In this document: positions 18,207 to 26,303 of the stretch, piece by piece | How the letters are laid out: every line of letters begins with the position of its first letter | How positions within the stretch are numbered: the stretch's first letter is position 1 | Origin: Oscillospiraceae bacterium | GTDB taxonomy: Bacteria > Bacillota > Clostridia > Oscillospirales > Oscillospiraceae | Reading direction: 5' to 3' | NCBI GenBank assembly: GCA_017461585.1 | Contig: JAFTYM010000005.1 | Span: 27,909 to 91,908, forward strand | Length of the DNA stretch: 64,000 nucleotides | Position numbers and translations under genes: made by a program | Notes under the pieces: model-generated | The model's database searches: none | The model's input: the letters and a program-made list of their open reading frames with translations, nothing else | Told to the model about the DNA's origin: nothing

Positions 18207-19043
18207 ATGAAAAACAAAAAGTGGGTATATCCGCTGCTGATAATTCTGTGTCTTGCTGTTTTTGCGGGATATAAACTGATAGTCAGCGCGGCGACGGATA
18301 CAAAGGCGCCTGTTATCAGCGCTTTAGGAGACATACAGGTTGAGGTGGCGGCTGACTACAGCGCATTCCTCACAGGTGTTTCCGCTTCTGACAACAGAGA
18401 CGGTGATGTTACAGGAAGTATAGTTGTTGAGAAAGTTGAACTGCTTGACAGCGACGGAACCATATCTGTAACTTACGCAGCGTTTGACAGCGCAGGCAAT
18501 GTTGCAAAAACTGAGCGTACGGGAATGTACACAGACTATGAAAGCCCGAGATTTACTCTCAGCGCTCCTCTTGCGTTCAGCTCTTCAAACTTTGACGTTT
18601 TAAAAATCGTAGGCGCTACAGACAAGATCGACGGCAATATCCAGCACCGTGTAAGAGCAACTCTGATGGATGATGCTTCCATAACATCAATGGGTGTACA
18701 CGATGTTCAGTTCCGCGTAACAAACTCGTTGGGTGATGCTGTTGAGATCATTTTGCCTGTAGAGGTCTACTCCGGAAGCGGATATAACGCAAAGCTTACG
18801 CTTACGGACTATCTCATCTATCTGCCTGTTGGTGCGGATTTTGACGAGGACGATTATCTTAATGCCATGGTTTGCTACGGCGAAGAGGTGGCTTTGAGCG
18901 GAGAAAACAGAAATAAGTACAGCGTGCATACCAACGGATATGTCGATACGGATACTCCGGGGGTTTACACAATTTCGTACGAAGTGGTATATAATCAGAT
19001 TTATATTGGTTATTCAAAACTGATAGTAGTGGTGGAAGGATAG
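18207..19043 (+). CDS. Membrane-anchored protein with Ig-like DUF5011-type domains
   Basis: A 278-residue protein with a short basic N terminus (MKNKKWVYP) and one hydrophobic helix that acts as signal anchor. The extracytoplasmic part begins with TDTKAPVISALGDIQVEV and SDNRDGDVTGSI, the hallmark of DUF5011/HYR-like Ig folds, followed by a second repeat (ATDKIDGNIQHRV) and a third beta-rich region ending TPGVYTISYEV. No catalytic motif is visible. Placed between the phosphatase and kinase genes, with 15 and 4 base gaps, it is probably an accessory factor of the polysaccharide export machinery or a surface protein. Function is not known. Confidence 0.75.
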   Translation: MKNKKWVYPLLIILCLAVFAGYKLIVSAATDTKAPVISALGDIQVEVAADYSAFLTGVSASDNRDGDVTGSIVVEKVELLDSDGTISVTYAAFDSAGNVAKTERTGMYTDYESPRFTLSAPLAFSSSNFDVLKIVGATDKIDGNIQHRVRATLMDDASITSMGVHDVQFRVTNSLGDAVEIILPVEVYSGSGYNAKLTLTDYLIYLPVGADFDEDDYLNAMVCYGEEVALSGENRNKYSVHTNGYVDTDTPGVYTISYEVVYNQIYIGYSKLIVVVEG

Positions 19044-19047
19044 AAAT

Positions 19048-20511
19048 ATGGAACATAGCAATGAATATAATTCTGTACAGTCTGCTGCTTTACCCTTCGA
19101 TCCAATTGTTATCGTTATTGATGTGCTGAAAAGATGGCTTCTTATCGTTTTGGCTGCGCTTATTGTGGGCGTTTGTACTTATATCGCGGTGGATGCTGCT
19201 TACAAACCCATATACCAGACGAACACAACTTTTGTTGTTACAAACAGAAGCAGTTCTTCCACGGTTTACTCAAACCTTTCCTCAGCAAACTCTCTGGCAA
19301 CTGTTTTTACTGATTTATTAAACAGCTCCATTCTGCATAAGACCATAGCTGGGGAGACAGGCATCACAAATTTTGACGGAACGGTTACGGCGGCTGTTAT
19401 TCCTGAGACAAACCTTATAACGATGAAGGTTGCAGCCTCCGACCCCAGAACGGCATTTCTTGTAACAAGAGCGATCATTGAGCACCACGAAGAATTGACG
19501 TATCAGGTGGTGGGTGGAATATCCCTTGAAGTTCTGCAGAGCCCTTCTGTGCCTTCGGCACCTGTTAACAGAAGCAATGCAGCAGGACAGATGAAGCGCA
19601 TGATGCTTATTGCGGCTGTGGGTATGTGTATTGTCATAGCATGGTACTCTTACACCCGTGACAAGATACGCAGCGAACGTGAAGTACGGCGCAAGCTGGA
19701 TTGCTCCTGCTTGGGTGAGATACCTCATGAGGACAAATACAAGACATTGCGTGCACGGATAAAGCGCCGCAAGACAAGCATTCTCATTACAAAGCCCGCT
19801 ACGGGATTCAGGTTTACAGAAGCTGTCCGCAAGCTCAGACAGAGAGTTGAGCAGCGTATGGGTGACGGAAATGTGCTGATGGTTACAAGCCTTCTGGAAA
19901 ACGAGGGTAAGTCTACGATCGCTGTAAACCTTGCACTTGCGCTTGCAAAAAAGCACGGCAACGTTCTGCTTATAGACTGCGATATGCATAAGCCTGCGTG
20001 CCACATGCTTCTGGAGCAGAAAAATGTAGAAAAAGGCTTGAGAGATGTTCTTGCAGGCAGCGTTAAGCTTGCCGATACTGTGCGTCAGTACAAGAACACG
20101 AATCTGTACCTGCTGTTGGAGCGTAAGTCCAATCTCAGCAGCGGCGATCTGCTGGCGTCTGAGAGAATGCAGGCTCTTATCAATTGGGCAAAAAATGAGT
20201 TTGACTATGTAGTGCTGGATCTTCCTCCGATGTCTGTTGTGTCGGATGCGGAAACAGTAATGGAACTTGCAGATGCAAGCATACTGGTAGTTCGCCAGAA
20301 TATGTCAACTGCACGCGGAATCAATAAAGCAATTGCAGCGCTTGATTCCGGTAAGGCGAAGCTTTTGGGATGCGTGCTGAACAACACATATTCAACATTC
20401 CTGTATTCCGGTCAGGGCTCGCGTTACGGAGTATATGGTAAGTACGGAAAGTATAGATACGGTCACTACGGAAACTACGGTGTAAAGGCTTCCGACAAAT
20501 CAGGCAGATGA
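19048..20511 (+). CDS. Polysaccharide co-polymerase/BY-type tyrosine autokinase (first copy)
   Basis: A 487-residue fused Wzz-like and kinase protein. Two membrane helices (about residues 28-50 and 183-203) enclose the extracytoplasmic chain-length domain. The cytoplasmic kinase shows Walker A NEGKSTIAVNLALALA, Walker A' VLLIDCDMHKPA and Walker B YVVLDLPPMSVVSDA. The C-terminal tail (YGVYGKYGKYRYGHYGNYG) is a tyrosine cluster for trans-autophosphorylation. It controls chain length and export of polysaccharide together with the PHP phosphatase upstream. A single fused chain is unusual among Firmicutes CpsC/CpsD systems, where the two parts are separate, though common in some Clostridia. A paralogue follows 13 bases downstream. 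Confidence 0.92.
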   Translation: MEHSNEYNSVQSAALPFDPIVIVIDVLKRWLLIVLAALIVGVCTYIAVDAAYKPIYQTNTTFVVTNRSSSSTVYSNLSSANSLATVFTDLLNSSILHKTIAGETGITNFDGTVTAAVIPETNLITMKVAASDPRTAFLVTRAIIEHHEELTYQVVGGISLEVLQSPSVPSAPVNRSNAAGQMKRMMLIAAVGMCIVIAWYSYTRDKIRSEREVRRKLDCSCLGEIPHEDKYKTLRARIKRRKTSILITKPATGFRFTEAVRKLRQRVEQRMGDGNVLMVTSLLENEGKSTIAVNLALALAKKHGNVLLIDCDMHKPACHMLLEQKNVEKGLRDVLAGSVKLADTVRQYKNTNLYLLLERKSNLSSGDLLASERMQALINWAKNEFDYVVLDLPPMSVVSDAETVMELADASILVVRQNMSTARGINKAIAALDSGKAKLLGCVLNNTYSTFLYSGQGSRYGVYGKYGKYRYGHYGNYGVKASDKSGR

Positions 20512-20524
20512 GAAAGGTCTAACA

Positions 20525-21925
20525 ATGAAAACTGAAGAAAAAGATGAACATAAAATTGATTTGACCGTTTTGCTTGATAACTTTTTGCGTGAAGCAAAAC
20601 GAATTTGGCTGCTTGCGCTGATTTTAGTGCTTGTCTGCGCATTGGCGTTGACCGCCTTCGGATACATGTCATACCGACCAATGTATGAGGCGACTGCGTC
20701 TTTTACTGTTAAGGTGGCAAATCCCCTGTATTCTGATGTGATATCATATAACAGCGCAACGGCAATGCAGATGGCAAAGACATTTCCGTCCATTCTTACA
20801 AGCGGCGTCCTGCAAAAACGCGTGATGGATCATTTGGATATATCCTATATGCCATCTGTAAATATCTCAGTAATGGAGAATACAAGCATCCTTACAGTAT
20901 CGGTAAGAGACGGCGATCCGCAAAGAGCGTATGATGTTTTAAACGCTGTAATTACCTATTATCCCGAGATAGCAGAGTTTGTTGTCGGTTTTACGAGACT
21001 GGTGCTTTTAGACGAAAGCGGAGTTCCGACGCATCCTTATAACAGCTTTAGTTTTAAAAGTCCCTTGATAAAAGGTGCACTTGTTGGTGCTGTTATCTGG
21101 TGCGTGATAGTGATCATTATTGCGCTCTCAAAAAATACAGTACACACAGAAGAACAGCTTAAACGTGTTCTGAATACTCCTTGTATCGGACAGATACCTG
21201 CACTTAAGCTTACAGCCAAAAGCGTGTGTCCACTTATAAATAAGGGCAAGCGTCATCAGGGCTTCAATGAAGCGATACGTTTGCTTCGCATGAGGGTAGA
21301 GAAGACCTTTGAAGATAAGCATAAAAAGGTACTTCTGATATCCAGCGCCATACCGGGCGAGGGAAAGACAACGGTATCGGTCAATTTGGCGATTTCTATG
21401 GCGCAGAAGGGAAAGCATGTTTTGCTTATTGACTGCGATCTGCGCAATCCCTCTGTTGCAAAGGCTTTACATGTAGGCGGCGGCAGCGATGTTACGGATT
21501 ATCTCAGCGGAAAAGCCTCTATGCGGGACATTCTGATACCGACTAGTGTTGAACAGCTGTATGTCATTACAGGCGGAAACGGTGCGAAAACTGAGACGAC
21601 AGAGGCACTAAACAGTGAAATGTTTGAAAAGCTTTTACAGGAGTGCCGCGGTATATATGATTTCATCATACTGGATACGCCTCCTTGCTCAATGCTTGCT
21701 GATGCTTCTGAGATCGCAGGCTTGGCTGATTACGGTGTTATGGTAGTCCGTCAAGACTTTGCGTCCAAGGATCAGATTCTTGACGGTGTTATGCGTCTTG
21801 GAGATTGTGATCTTTCGCTGGCGGGCTGTGTGCTCAATGTTATGAAGAAAACTGTGGCTGACGGCTACGGTTACGGATATGGTTACGGCTATGGATATGG
21901 CTATGGCTACGGAAGCAGCAAATAA
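20525..21925 (+). CDS. Polysaccharide co-polymerase/BY-type tyrosine autokinase (second copy)
   Basis: A 466-residue paralogue of the preceding protein with the same layout: membrane helix at about 25-47, Wzz-like extracytoplasmic part, second helix near 178-198, then the kinase with Walker A PGEGKTTVSVNLA, Walker A' VLLIDCDLRNPS and Walker B FIILDTPPCSMLADA. Its C terminus is a perfect run of eight Gly-Tyr dipeptides before SSK, a dense phosphoacceptor tail. The two kinases differ clearly in sequence, so the pair is an old duplication or recruitment, not a recent copy. The terminator at 21932 ends the unit. Confidence 0.92.
   Translation: MKTEEKDEHKIDLTVLLDNFLREAKRIWLLALILVLVCALALTAFGYMSYRPMYEATASFTVKVANPLYSDVISYNSATAMQMAKTFPSILTSGVLQKRVMDHLDISYMPSVNISVMENTSILTVSVRDGDPQRAYDVLNAVITYYPEIAEFVVGFTRLVLLDESGVPTHPYNSFSFKSPLIKGALVGAVIWCVIVIIIALSKNTVHTEEQLKRVLNTPCIGQIPALKLTAKSVCPLINKGKRHQGFNEAIRLLRMRVEKTFEDKHKKVLLISSAIPGEGKTTVSVNLAISMAQKGKHVLLIDCDLRNPSVAKALHVGGGSDVTDYLSGKASMRDILIPTSVEQLYVITGGNGAKTETTEALNSEMFEKLLQECRGIYDFIILDTPPCSMLADASEIAGLADYGVMVVRQDFASKDQILDGVMRLGDCDLSLAGCVLNVMKKTVADGYGYGYGYGYGYGYGYGSSK
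21863..21910 (+). repeat. (Gly-Tyr)8 coding repeat in the kinase tail
   Basis: Eight GGN-TAY units in 48 bases. Codons vary (TAC and TAT, GGC, GGT and GGA), so the amino-acid pattern rather than the DNA repeat appears to be maintained. Confidence 0.9.
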
Positions 21926-21931
21926 AGATAG

Positions 21932-21966
21932 AAAGACCGCTTTATTATAGGTAAAGCGGTCTTTTG
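21932..21966 (+). terminator. Intrinsic terminator of the polysaccharide operon
   Basis: AAAGACCGCTTTA pairs with TAAAGCGGTCTTT across a short loop, followed by TTTTG. Confidence 0.9.
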
Positions 21967-21972
21967 TCATTA

Positions 21973-22001
21973 TTGTATTTGAGTTTTTGATTTGCTATAC
22001 T
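21973..22001 (+). promoter_or_regulatory. Candidate extended -10 promoter for the MBL-fold hydrolase gene
   Basis: TTGTAT (21973-21978), 17-base spacer, TATACT (21996-22001) with a TG one base upstream of the -10. Confidence 0.55.
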
Positions 22002-22031
22002 GAACTAAATTAAGAAAAGTCGGGTGTTTTT

Positions 22032-22850
22032 ATGGAACTTTACAGACATGAACGTGTAAACGAGCATATAACGAGGATATTCGATATTTCAAAAACCATA
22101 ATTTATCTCGTAGAGGGCACAGAGCGCGCACTTGTAATAGATACGGGCAGCGGTATCGGCGACCTTAAAGCTTACATCGAAACGCTGACGGAGCTGCCTA
22201 TTACTGTGTGCGTTACTCACGGTCATGTTGACCACGTAAGCGGCGCAGGTTGGTTTGATGAGGTATACCTCAACGAAAAGGATTGGGCGCTTGCGAGAGA
22301 GCACGCTGTGAACGAGATAAAGAGAGGTTATACTGCAAGCGTTATCGGCGATAAGGTCGATGAGATCGGTGAAGAGCATTATTCTCCTGATTGCAAAAAG
22401 TTTTTGCCGATGGAAGACGGACATGTGTTTGATCTTGGCGGTATTACCGTTGAAATGCTTGATGCAAAGGGGCATACACAGGGGATGATGTGTCCTTTGG
22501 TTCGAGAGGACAGAGTGATTGTTTTCGGTGATGCCTGCAACACGGCTACATTCATGTTCGGTGATGTGTGCACCACAATTTTGGAGTATACAAAGACACT
22601 TGATTATTTGAAGAGTAAGGAACACCTTTGGGACAGGGTTCTGCTGTCACACGGCCCCGGAGATATTCCCAAAAGTGTGCTTGATGACAATATTGAGCTT
22701 TGTGAGATAATTTTAGACGGCAAGGCAGATGATATGCCGTTTGAATTCATGGGCAGCAAGCAGCTGCTTGCAAAGCGTGTAACAAAGCACTTTATGCGTG
22801 AGGACGGAAAATTAGGCAACATCGTATATAATCACGGGAAAATCAGATAA
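22032..22850 (+). CDS. MBL-fold metallo-hydrolase
   Basis: A 272-residue cytoplasmic protein of the metallo-beta-lactamase fold. The metal motif THGHVDHVSGAG (HxHxDH) is intact, further ligands are expected in KGHTQGMMC and FGDAC, and LLSHGPGD supplies the last histidine. This group contains hydrolases of many thioesters and lactones as well as lactamases; the substrate cannot be deduced, and there is no signal peptide as in secreted beta-lactamases. The ribosome binding site is weak. A DUF3237 gene follows 12 bases downstream in the same unit. Confidence 0.85.
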   Translation: MELYRHERVNEHITRIFDISKTIIYLVEGTERALVIDTGSGIGDLKAYIETLTELPITVCVTHGHVDHVSGAGWFDEVYLNEKDWALAREHAVNEIKRGYTASVIGDKVDEIGEEHYSPDCKKFLPMEDGHVFDLGGITVEMLDAKGHTQGMMCPLVREDRVIVFGDACNTATFMFGDVCTTILEYTKTLDYLKSKEHLWDRVLLSHGPGDIPKSVLDDNIELCEIILDGKADDMPFEFMGSKQLLAKRVTKHFMREDGKLGNIVYNHGKIR

Positions 22851-22862
22851 GGAGAAATTTTT

Positions 22863-23294
22863 ATGGAAAAGAAACTCATACTTGAAGTTCACGTAACTAT
22901 TGACCCTAAAGATATTTCTGCCCTCAGCGGTCCTGCGGGCGATGTTGTTATGATACCATTCGGAGGAACTGTAACAGGTGAGATATTCAACGGCGTGGTA
23001 AGACCGGGCGGTGTTGATGTACAGCGCACAAATCTCTCAAAGATTCGCCACATGGGCGCAAGATATATGCTGGAGGGAACAGACTCAGCAGGTGAGAAGT
23101 GCATGATTTTCGTAGACAACAACGGCTGGTTTGACGATGAGCTTCCTCAGAGTGAAGGTGAATTCAAAACTGTACCCACCTTTATTACAAACAGCAAAAC
23201 TCTGGCGCCTTATCTCCATCAGAACAAATTCATCGGCATCGGAACTCCTGCCGAAGGCGGCGTGCTCATCAGCATGTACGAGGTAATTGAGTAA
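22863..23294 (+). CDS. DUF3237 domain-containing protein
   Basis: A 143-residue soluble protein matching the DUF3237 pattern: a beta-rich chain with IPFGGTVTGEIFNGVVRPGGVDVQ, ARYMLEGTDSAGEKCMIFVDNNGW and a C-terminal IGIGTPAEGGVLISMYEV. Members are small beta-barrel proteins without assigned activity. AAGGAGA precedes the ATG. It is cotranscribed with the MBL-fold hydrolase, which suggests a shared small-molecule substrate, but this is inference. Confidence 0.8.
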   Translation: MEKKLILEVHVTIDPKDISALSGPAGDVVMIPFGGTVTGEIFNGVVRPGGVDVQRTNLSKIRHMGARYMLEGTDSAGEKCMIFVDNNGWFDDELPQSEGEFKTVPTFITNSKTLAPYLHQNKFIGIGTPAEGGVLISMYEVIE

Positions 23295-23318
23295 ATTAAA
23301 ATATGTTATAAAACATTT

Positions 23319-23351
23319 AAACCGACCTGTGAAAAATCACAGGTCGGTTTT
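23319..23351. terminator. Intrinsic terminator between convergent genes
   Basis: Stem AAACCGACCTGTGA with TCACAGGTCGGTTT and a four-base loop, followed by T residues; it can serve both the DUF3237 gene and the convergent acetyltransferase gene. Confidence 0.9.
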
Positions 23352-23379
23352 GTTGACGTTAGGTACTGATATTGCGTTG

Positions 23380-23814
23380 TTAAATATGTTTAGTAAGACA
23401 AATAATGCGGTTTGCTTCACAAAATCCCATTGAAATATGGAAGTTTAAGCTGTTTATGTTGCTCAATTCACAGTCACTGGCAAATTCAGTACACCCCATG
23501 GTTTTTGCCCATTTTTCACAGGCAGCCAGCAATTCTTTGGCATATCCTTTATTACGGTGTTCTTCCTTAACAAAAATTCCTTCCAAGTATCCTACAGGAG
23601 AACTGTCGGTGCCTTCGACATAATCGTTTCGCAATCCGCATTGGGCAAAACCAACAGGTACGGTATCGATGTATTTTATATAACAAACAGACGTATCGCT
23701 GCTTATAATTTTGGAAAAGTCCTCGGTAAGCTCTTCCGTTGTAGAATTGTCCCACATCTGAATTGCCAATTCTGCCAAAGTGTTGCAATCGTCATTCTTA
23801 GCTGCTTTTATCAA
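23380..23814 (-). CDS. GNAT acetyltransferase resembling aminoglycoside 6'-N-acetyltransferase AAC(6')-I
   Basis: A 144-residue GNAT-fold enzyme transferring acetyl from acetyl-CoA. The central block RNDYVEGTDSSPVGYLEGI, the acetyl-CoA loop EEHRNKGYAKELL and CTEFASDCELSN closely follow the pattern I recall for the AAC(6')-Ig subgroup of aminoglycoside acetyltransferases. The start is TTG 23814 with GAGGTGG six bases upstream. It lies 26 bases after an XRE regulator gene and a DUF2975 gene on the same strand. Resistance is plausible but unproven; many chromosomal relatives are silent or act on other amines. Confidence 0.75.
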   Translation of the reverse strand: MIKAAKNDDCNTLAELAIQMWDNSTTEELTEDFSKIISSDTSVCYIKYIDTVPVGFAQCGLRNDYVEGTDSSPVGYLEGIFVKEEHRNKGYAKELLAACEKWAKTMGCTEFASDCELSNINSLNFHISMGFCEANRIICLTKHI

Positions 23815-23840
23815 AATTATCCACCTCGCATGAATTAGAT

Positions 23841-24053
23841 TTATTTCACTTCACGTTCGTATTCCAAAATATCTCCGGGCTGACAATCGAGGACATCGCA
23901 GATAGCCTCAAGGGTTGAAAAGCGGATCGCGCTGACGTGTCCGTTTTTCAGCTTTGAGAGGTTTACGTTTGCCACACCGACTTTTTCGGACAGCTCGTTG
24001 AGCGACATTTTTCGGTCCGCCATTACGCGGTCAAGTCTTAAAATTATAGGCAT
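23841..24053 (-). CDS. XRE-family helix-turn-helix regulator (YozG-like)
   Basis: A 70-residue DNA-binding protein consisting of one Cro/CI helix-turn-helix domain (LNELSEKVGVANVNLSKLKNGHVSAIRFSTLEAICDVLDCQPGDILEY). Minimal regulators of this type are commonly encoded next to a DUF2975 membrane protein, as here (12-base gap). It probably binds the palindromic sites in the promoter upstream of the DUF2975 gene and so regulates its own operon, including the acetyltransferase. Target binding is inferred. Confidence 0.9.
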   Translation of the reverse strand: MPIILRLDRVMADRKMSLNELSEKVGVANVNLSKLKNGHVSAIRFSTLEAICDVLDCQPGDILEYEREVK

Positions 24054-24065
24054 ACCGCACGCTCC

Positions 24066-24668
24066 TTACAATGTCTCGTCAGATTCCTGCTGGAGCTTTT
24101 GACCGTAGGAGAAAATGTACGACAGGAACAGAATGACAAGAAATATAAGAACAAAGGTGAAATCAAAATTGAAGTTATATTCAACATCTGAAATCAAAGC
24201 CGAGGAGAAGATGTCGTCCATTGGGTATACGAATGTGAGAAGAACACGCTCTGCAATGCCTGCTGCTTGGGCAATTATACCTGCGATAAGAGATACCCAT
24301 GCGATTTTTCTCAAGTTTGCAGGAATATCTGCCTCGAAGGGGCGTCCTTCCTTCATGGGAACGAGGATCTTACGAAGGATGACCGCAATATAGCTGACGA
24401 GAAAACACACGCAGGCGACTACCAGAAGCCCTGTAACGGCATATGCTTTCATGTGAGCCTCGGACAGCTGAAAGCTGTCGGCAAGTTTAAGGGTGACGTA
24501 ATCCAGCTCCAAAGTGAGGGTAGAGACATCGTACATTTTGCTGCCGAAGATGAGAACGAGAACGGCAAAGATTGCGCAGATGATACTGCAAACCTTAAAT
24601 ATTGTGCCTGCTACTTTGACAAAGGTATCAAGCCCTTTTGCTGTGTTTATAAGTTTTTTGTTTTCCAT
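24066..24668 (-). CDS. DUF2975 domain-containing membrane protein
   Basis: A 200-residue protein with four predicted membrane helices (around residues 20-42, 75-102, 125-148 and 172-192) and the AHMKAYAVTGLLVVACVCFLVSYI region typical of DUF2975. GGAGG lies nine bases before the ATG. DUF2975 proteins are nearly always encoded with a small XRE regulator and are thought to be membrane partners or sensors for it; their role is not established. It is the first gene of the three-gene unit. Confidence 0.82.
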   Translation of the reverse strand: MENKKLINTAKGLDTFVKVAGTIFKVCSIICAIFAVLVLIFGSKMYDVSTLTLELDYVTLKLADSFQLSEAHMKAYAVTGLLVVACVCFLVSYIAVILRKILVPMKEGRPFEADIPANLRKIAWVSLIAGIIAQAAGIAERVLLTFVYPMDDIFSSALISDVEYNFNFDFTFVLIFLVILFLSYIFSYGQKLQQESDETL

Positions 24669-24702
24669 GAGCTAAGCCTCCGAAATCGTTAAAAATTTAA
24701 TG

Positions 24703-24764
24703 TTTATCGTTAAATACACGATAACAGTATATTTAACATTTGTCAATACTTTTTTAACGATAAA
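24703..24764 (-). promoter_or_regulatory. Promoter and palindromic operators of the DUF2975/XRE operon
   Basis: On the minus strand TTGACA (24741-24746) and TATCGT (24718-24723, with TG one base upstream) are 17 bases apart. TTTATCGTTAAA at 24703-24714 and its exact complement TTTAACGATAAA at 24753-24764 flank the promoter as a 12-bp inverted repeat; a partial copy AATCGTTAAA lies at 24684-24693, closer to the start codon. The arrangement suggests repression by the XRE protein. Confidence 0.7.
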
Positions 24765-24767
24765 CGT

Positions 24768-24806
24768 AAAAAATACCTCTTGTCGTGTGACAAGAGGTAT
24801 TTTTTA
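24768..24806. terminator. Intrinsic terminator downstream of metQ
   Basis: AAAAAATACCTCTTGTC pairs with GACAAGAGGTATTTTTT around GTGT. It ends the metNIQ transcript (minus strand) ten bases after the stop codon. Confidence 0.9.
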
Positions 24807-24816
24807 AAAACAAGTC

Positions 24817-25626
24817 TTAGAAAATGGGAACAACAGCGCCTGCGTATGTTTCTTCAATGTAAGCAGCTACTTCGTCGCTCATGAGAGCCTTAACGAGAGC
24901 TACGATCTTGTCGCTGTTTTCATTGCCTTCCTTAACTGCGATGATGTTTGCGTATGTCTGAGCTGCGTCGCCGCTTGCATCTTCAAGAGCAAGAGCGTCT
25001 GCAACCTTCAGACCGCCGCCGATTGCGTAGTTACCGTTGATAACTGCAGCGTCAACGTCGGGAAGTGCGAGAACGAGCTGAGCAGCTTCCATCTCAACGA
25101 TGTTGAGGTTCAGGGGGTTCTCTGCGATGTCAAGGATTGTAGCAGAAGCAACGCTTGTGCCTTCCTTAAGTGTGATGAGACCTTCCTGCTGGAGGAGGAA
25201 CAGAGCACGTGCTTCGTTGGAACCGTCGTTGGGAACTGCGATTGTAGCACCCTCTGCGATCTGGTCTACACCTGTGAGAGTGTTGGAGTAGATTCCAAAG
25301 GGCTCGTAGTGGATAGCTGCAGCGGAAACGATGTGTGTGTTGTTGTTTAAGTTGAAGTCGTCAAGGTAGGGCTTGTGCTGGAAGTAGTTAGCATCAAGGC
25401 TGCCGTCTTCAACAGCTGTGTTGGGGAGAACGTAGTCGTTGTACTCTACGATCTCAAGTGTGTAACCCTGCTCTGCGAGAACGTCCTTAACTACTGCAAG
25501 GATCTCAGCGTGGGGTGTGGGGCTTGCGCCGATTTTGATTGTCTTCTCATCCTTCTTTGAGCCGCAGCCTGCCAGGCAGCCAACGATCATAACAACAGCA
25601 AGGATAAGTGCGATTGTCTTTTTCAC
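24817..25626 (-). CDS. metQ: D/L-methionine ABC transporter substrate-binding lipoprotein
   Basis: A 269-residue lipoprotein with signal and lipobox (VMIVGCLAGC) followed by a NlpA/MetQ domain: KIGASPTPHAEILAVV, VEYNDYVLPNTAVEDGSLDANYFQHKPYLDDF, HYEPFGIYS. It captures methionine outside the membrane for MetNI. The start is GTG 25626 behind AGGAGAG. Third gene of metN-metI-metQ. Methionine specificity is inferred from family and operon; some NlpA proteins bind methionine derivatives or dipeptides. Confidence 0.93.
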   Translation of the reverse strand: MKKTIALILAVVMIVGCLAGCGSKKDEKTIKIGASPTPHAEILAVVKDVLAEQGYTLEIVEYNDYVLPNTAVEDGSLDANYFQHKPYLDDFNLNNNTHIVSAAAIHYEPFGIYSNTLTGVDQIAEGATIAVPNDGSNEARALFLLQQEGLITLKEGTSVASATILDIAENPLNLNIVEMEAAQLVLALPDVDAAVINGNYAIGGGLKVADALALEDASGDAAQTYANIIAVKEGNENSDKIVALVKALMSDEVAAYIEETYAGAVVPIF

Positions 25627-25640
25627 TAGTGGTCTCTCCT

Positions 25641-26303
25641 TTATTTGTTAATGCGTTTATCGGAACGGTTTGCAATTCGCATACCGACTTCCTGAAAGAT
25701 CTGAACTATGATAACAAGCAGCGCAACGGTAATGAGCATTACGCCTGTGTCATAGCGGTAATAGCCATAGTTGATGGCTGTTGTTCCCAGACCGCCGCCG
25801 CCTGTAAAGCCTGCCATTGCGGAGTATCCGAGAATTGTTGTGATTGCGATAGCAGCGCCTACGATAAGGGAAGGCTTTGCCTCGGGGAGAAGTACCTTCC
25901 AGATGATCTGGAGGCGTGTGGATCCCATGGATTCAGCTGCTTCGATAACGCCGATGTCCACTTCTTTAAGAGAGGACTCTACCATTCTTGTAACGAATGG
26001 GGCTGCGGAAACAACCAGGGGAACGATTGTAGCTGTAGAACCGATCGTTGTACCGATGAGTGCTCTTGTAAAGGGGATGATGGCGATAAGAAGGATGATG
26101 AAGGGGATAGAACGCAGAAGATTTACGATGATACCCAGAATTGTGTTTACCCAGCGGTTGGGGCAGATGCCCGTCTTATCGGTTATGTAGAGAATTACAC
26201 CGATGGGAATACCTAAAATGTAGGCACACAGGGTGGATGTGAGCACCATGTAGAGAGTCTGCAGAATGCCCTCGCCCAAAAGGCCCCAGATATCAGTTGG
26301 CAT
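25641..26303 (-). CDS. metI: Methionine ABC transporter permease
   Basis: A 220-residue integral membrane protein with five to six helices and the EAA-loop sequence EAAESMGSTRLQIIWKVLLPEAKPSLI that contacts the ATPase, followed by YSAMAGFTGGGGLGTTAINYGY, characteristic of MetI. It overlaps the end of metN by 11 bases and is 14 bases before metQ, so the three subunits are made from one message. Confidence 0.95.
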   Translation of the reverse strand: MPTDIWGLLGEGILQTLYMVLTSTLCAYILGIPIGVILYITDKTGICPNRWVNTILGIIVNLLRSIPFIILLIAIIPFTRALIGTTIGSTATIVPLVVSAAPFVTRMVESSLKEVDIGVIEAAESMGSTRLQIIWKVLLPEAKPSLIVGAAIAITTILGYSAMAGFTGGGGLGTTAINYGYYRYDTGVMLITVALLVIIVQIFQEVGMRIANRSDKRINK

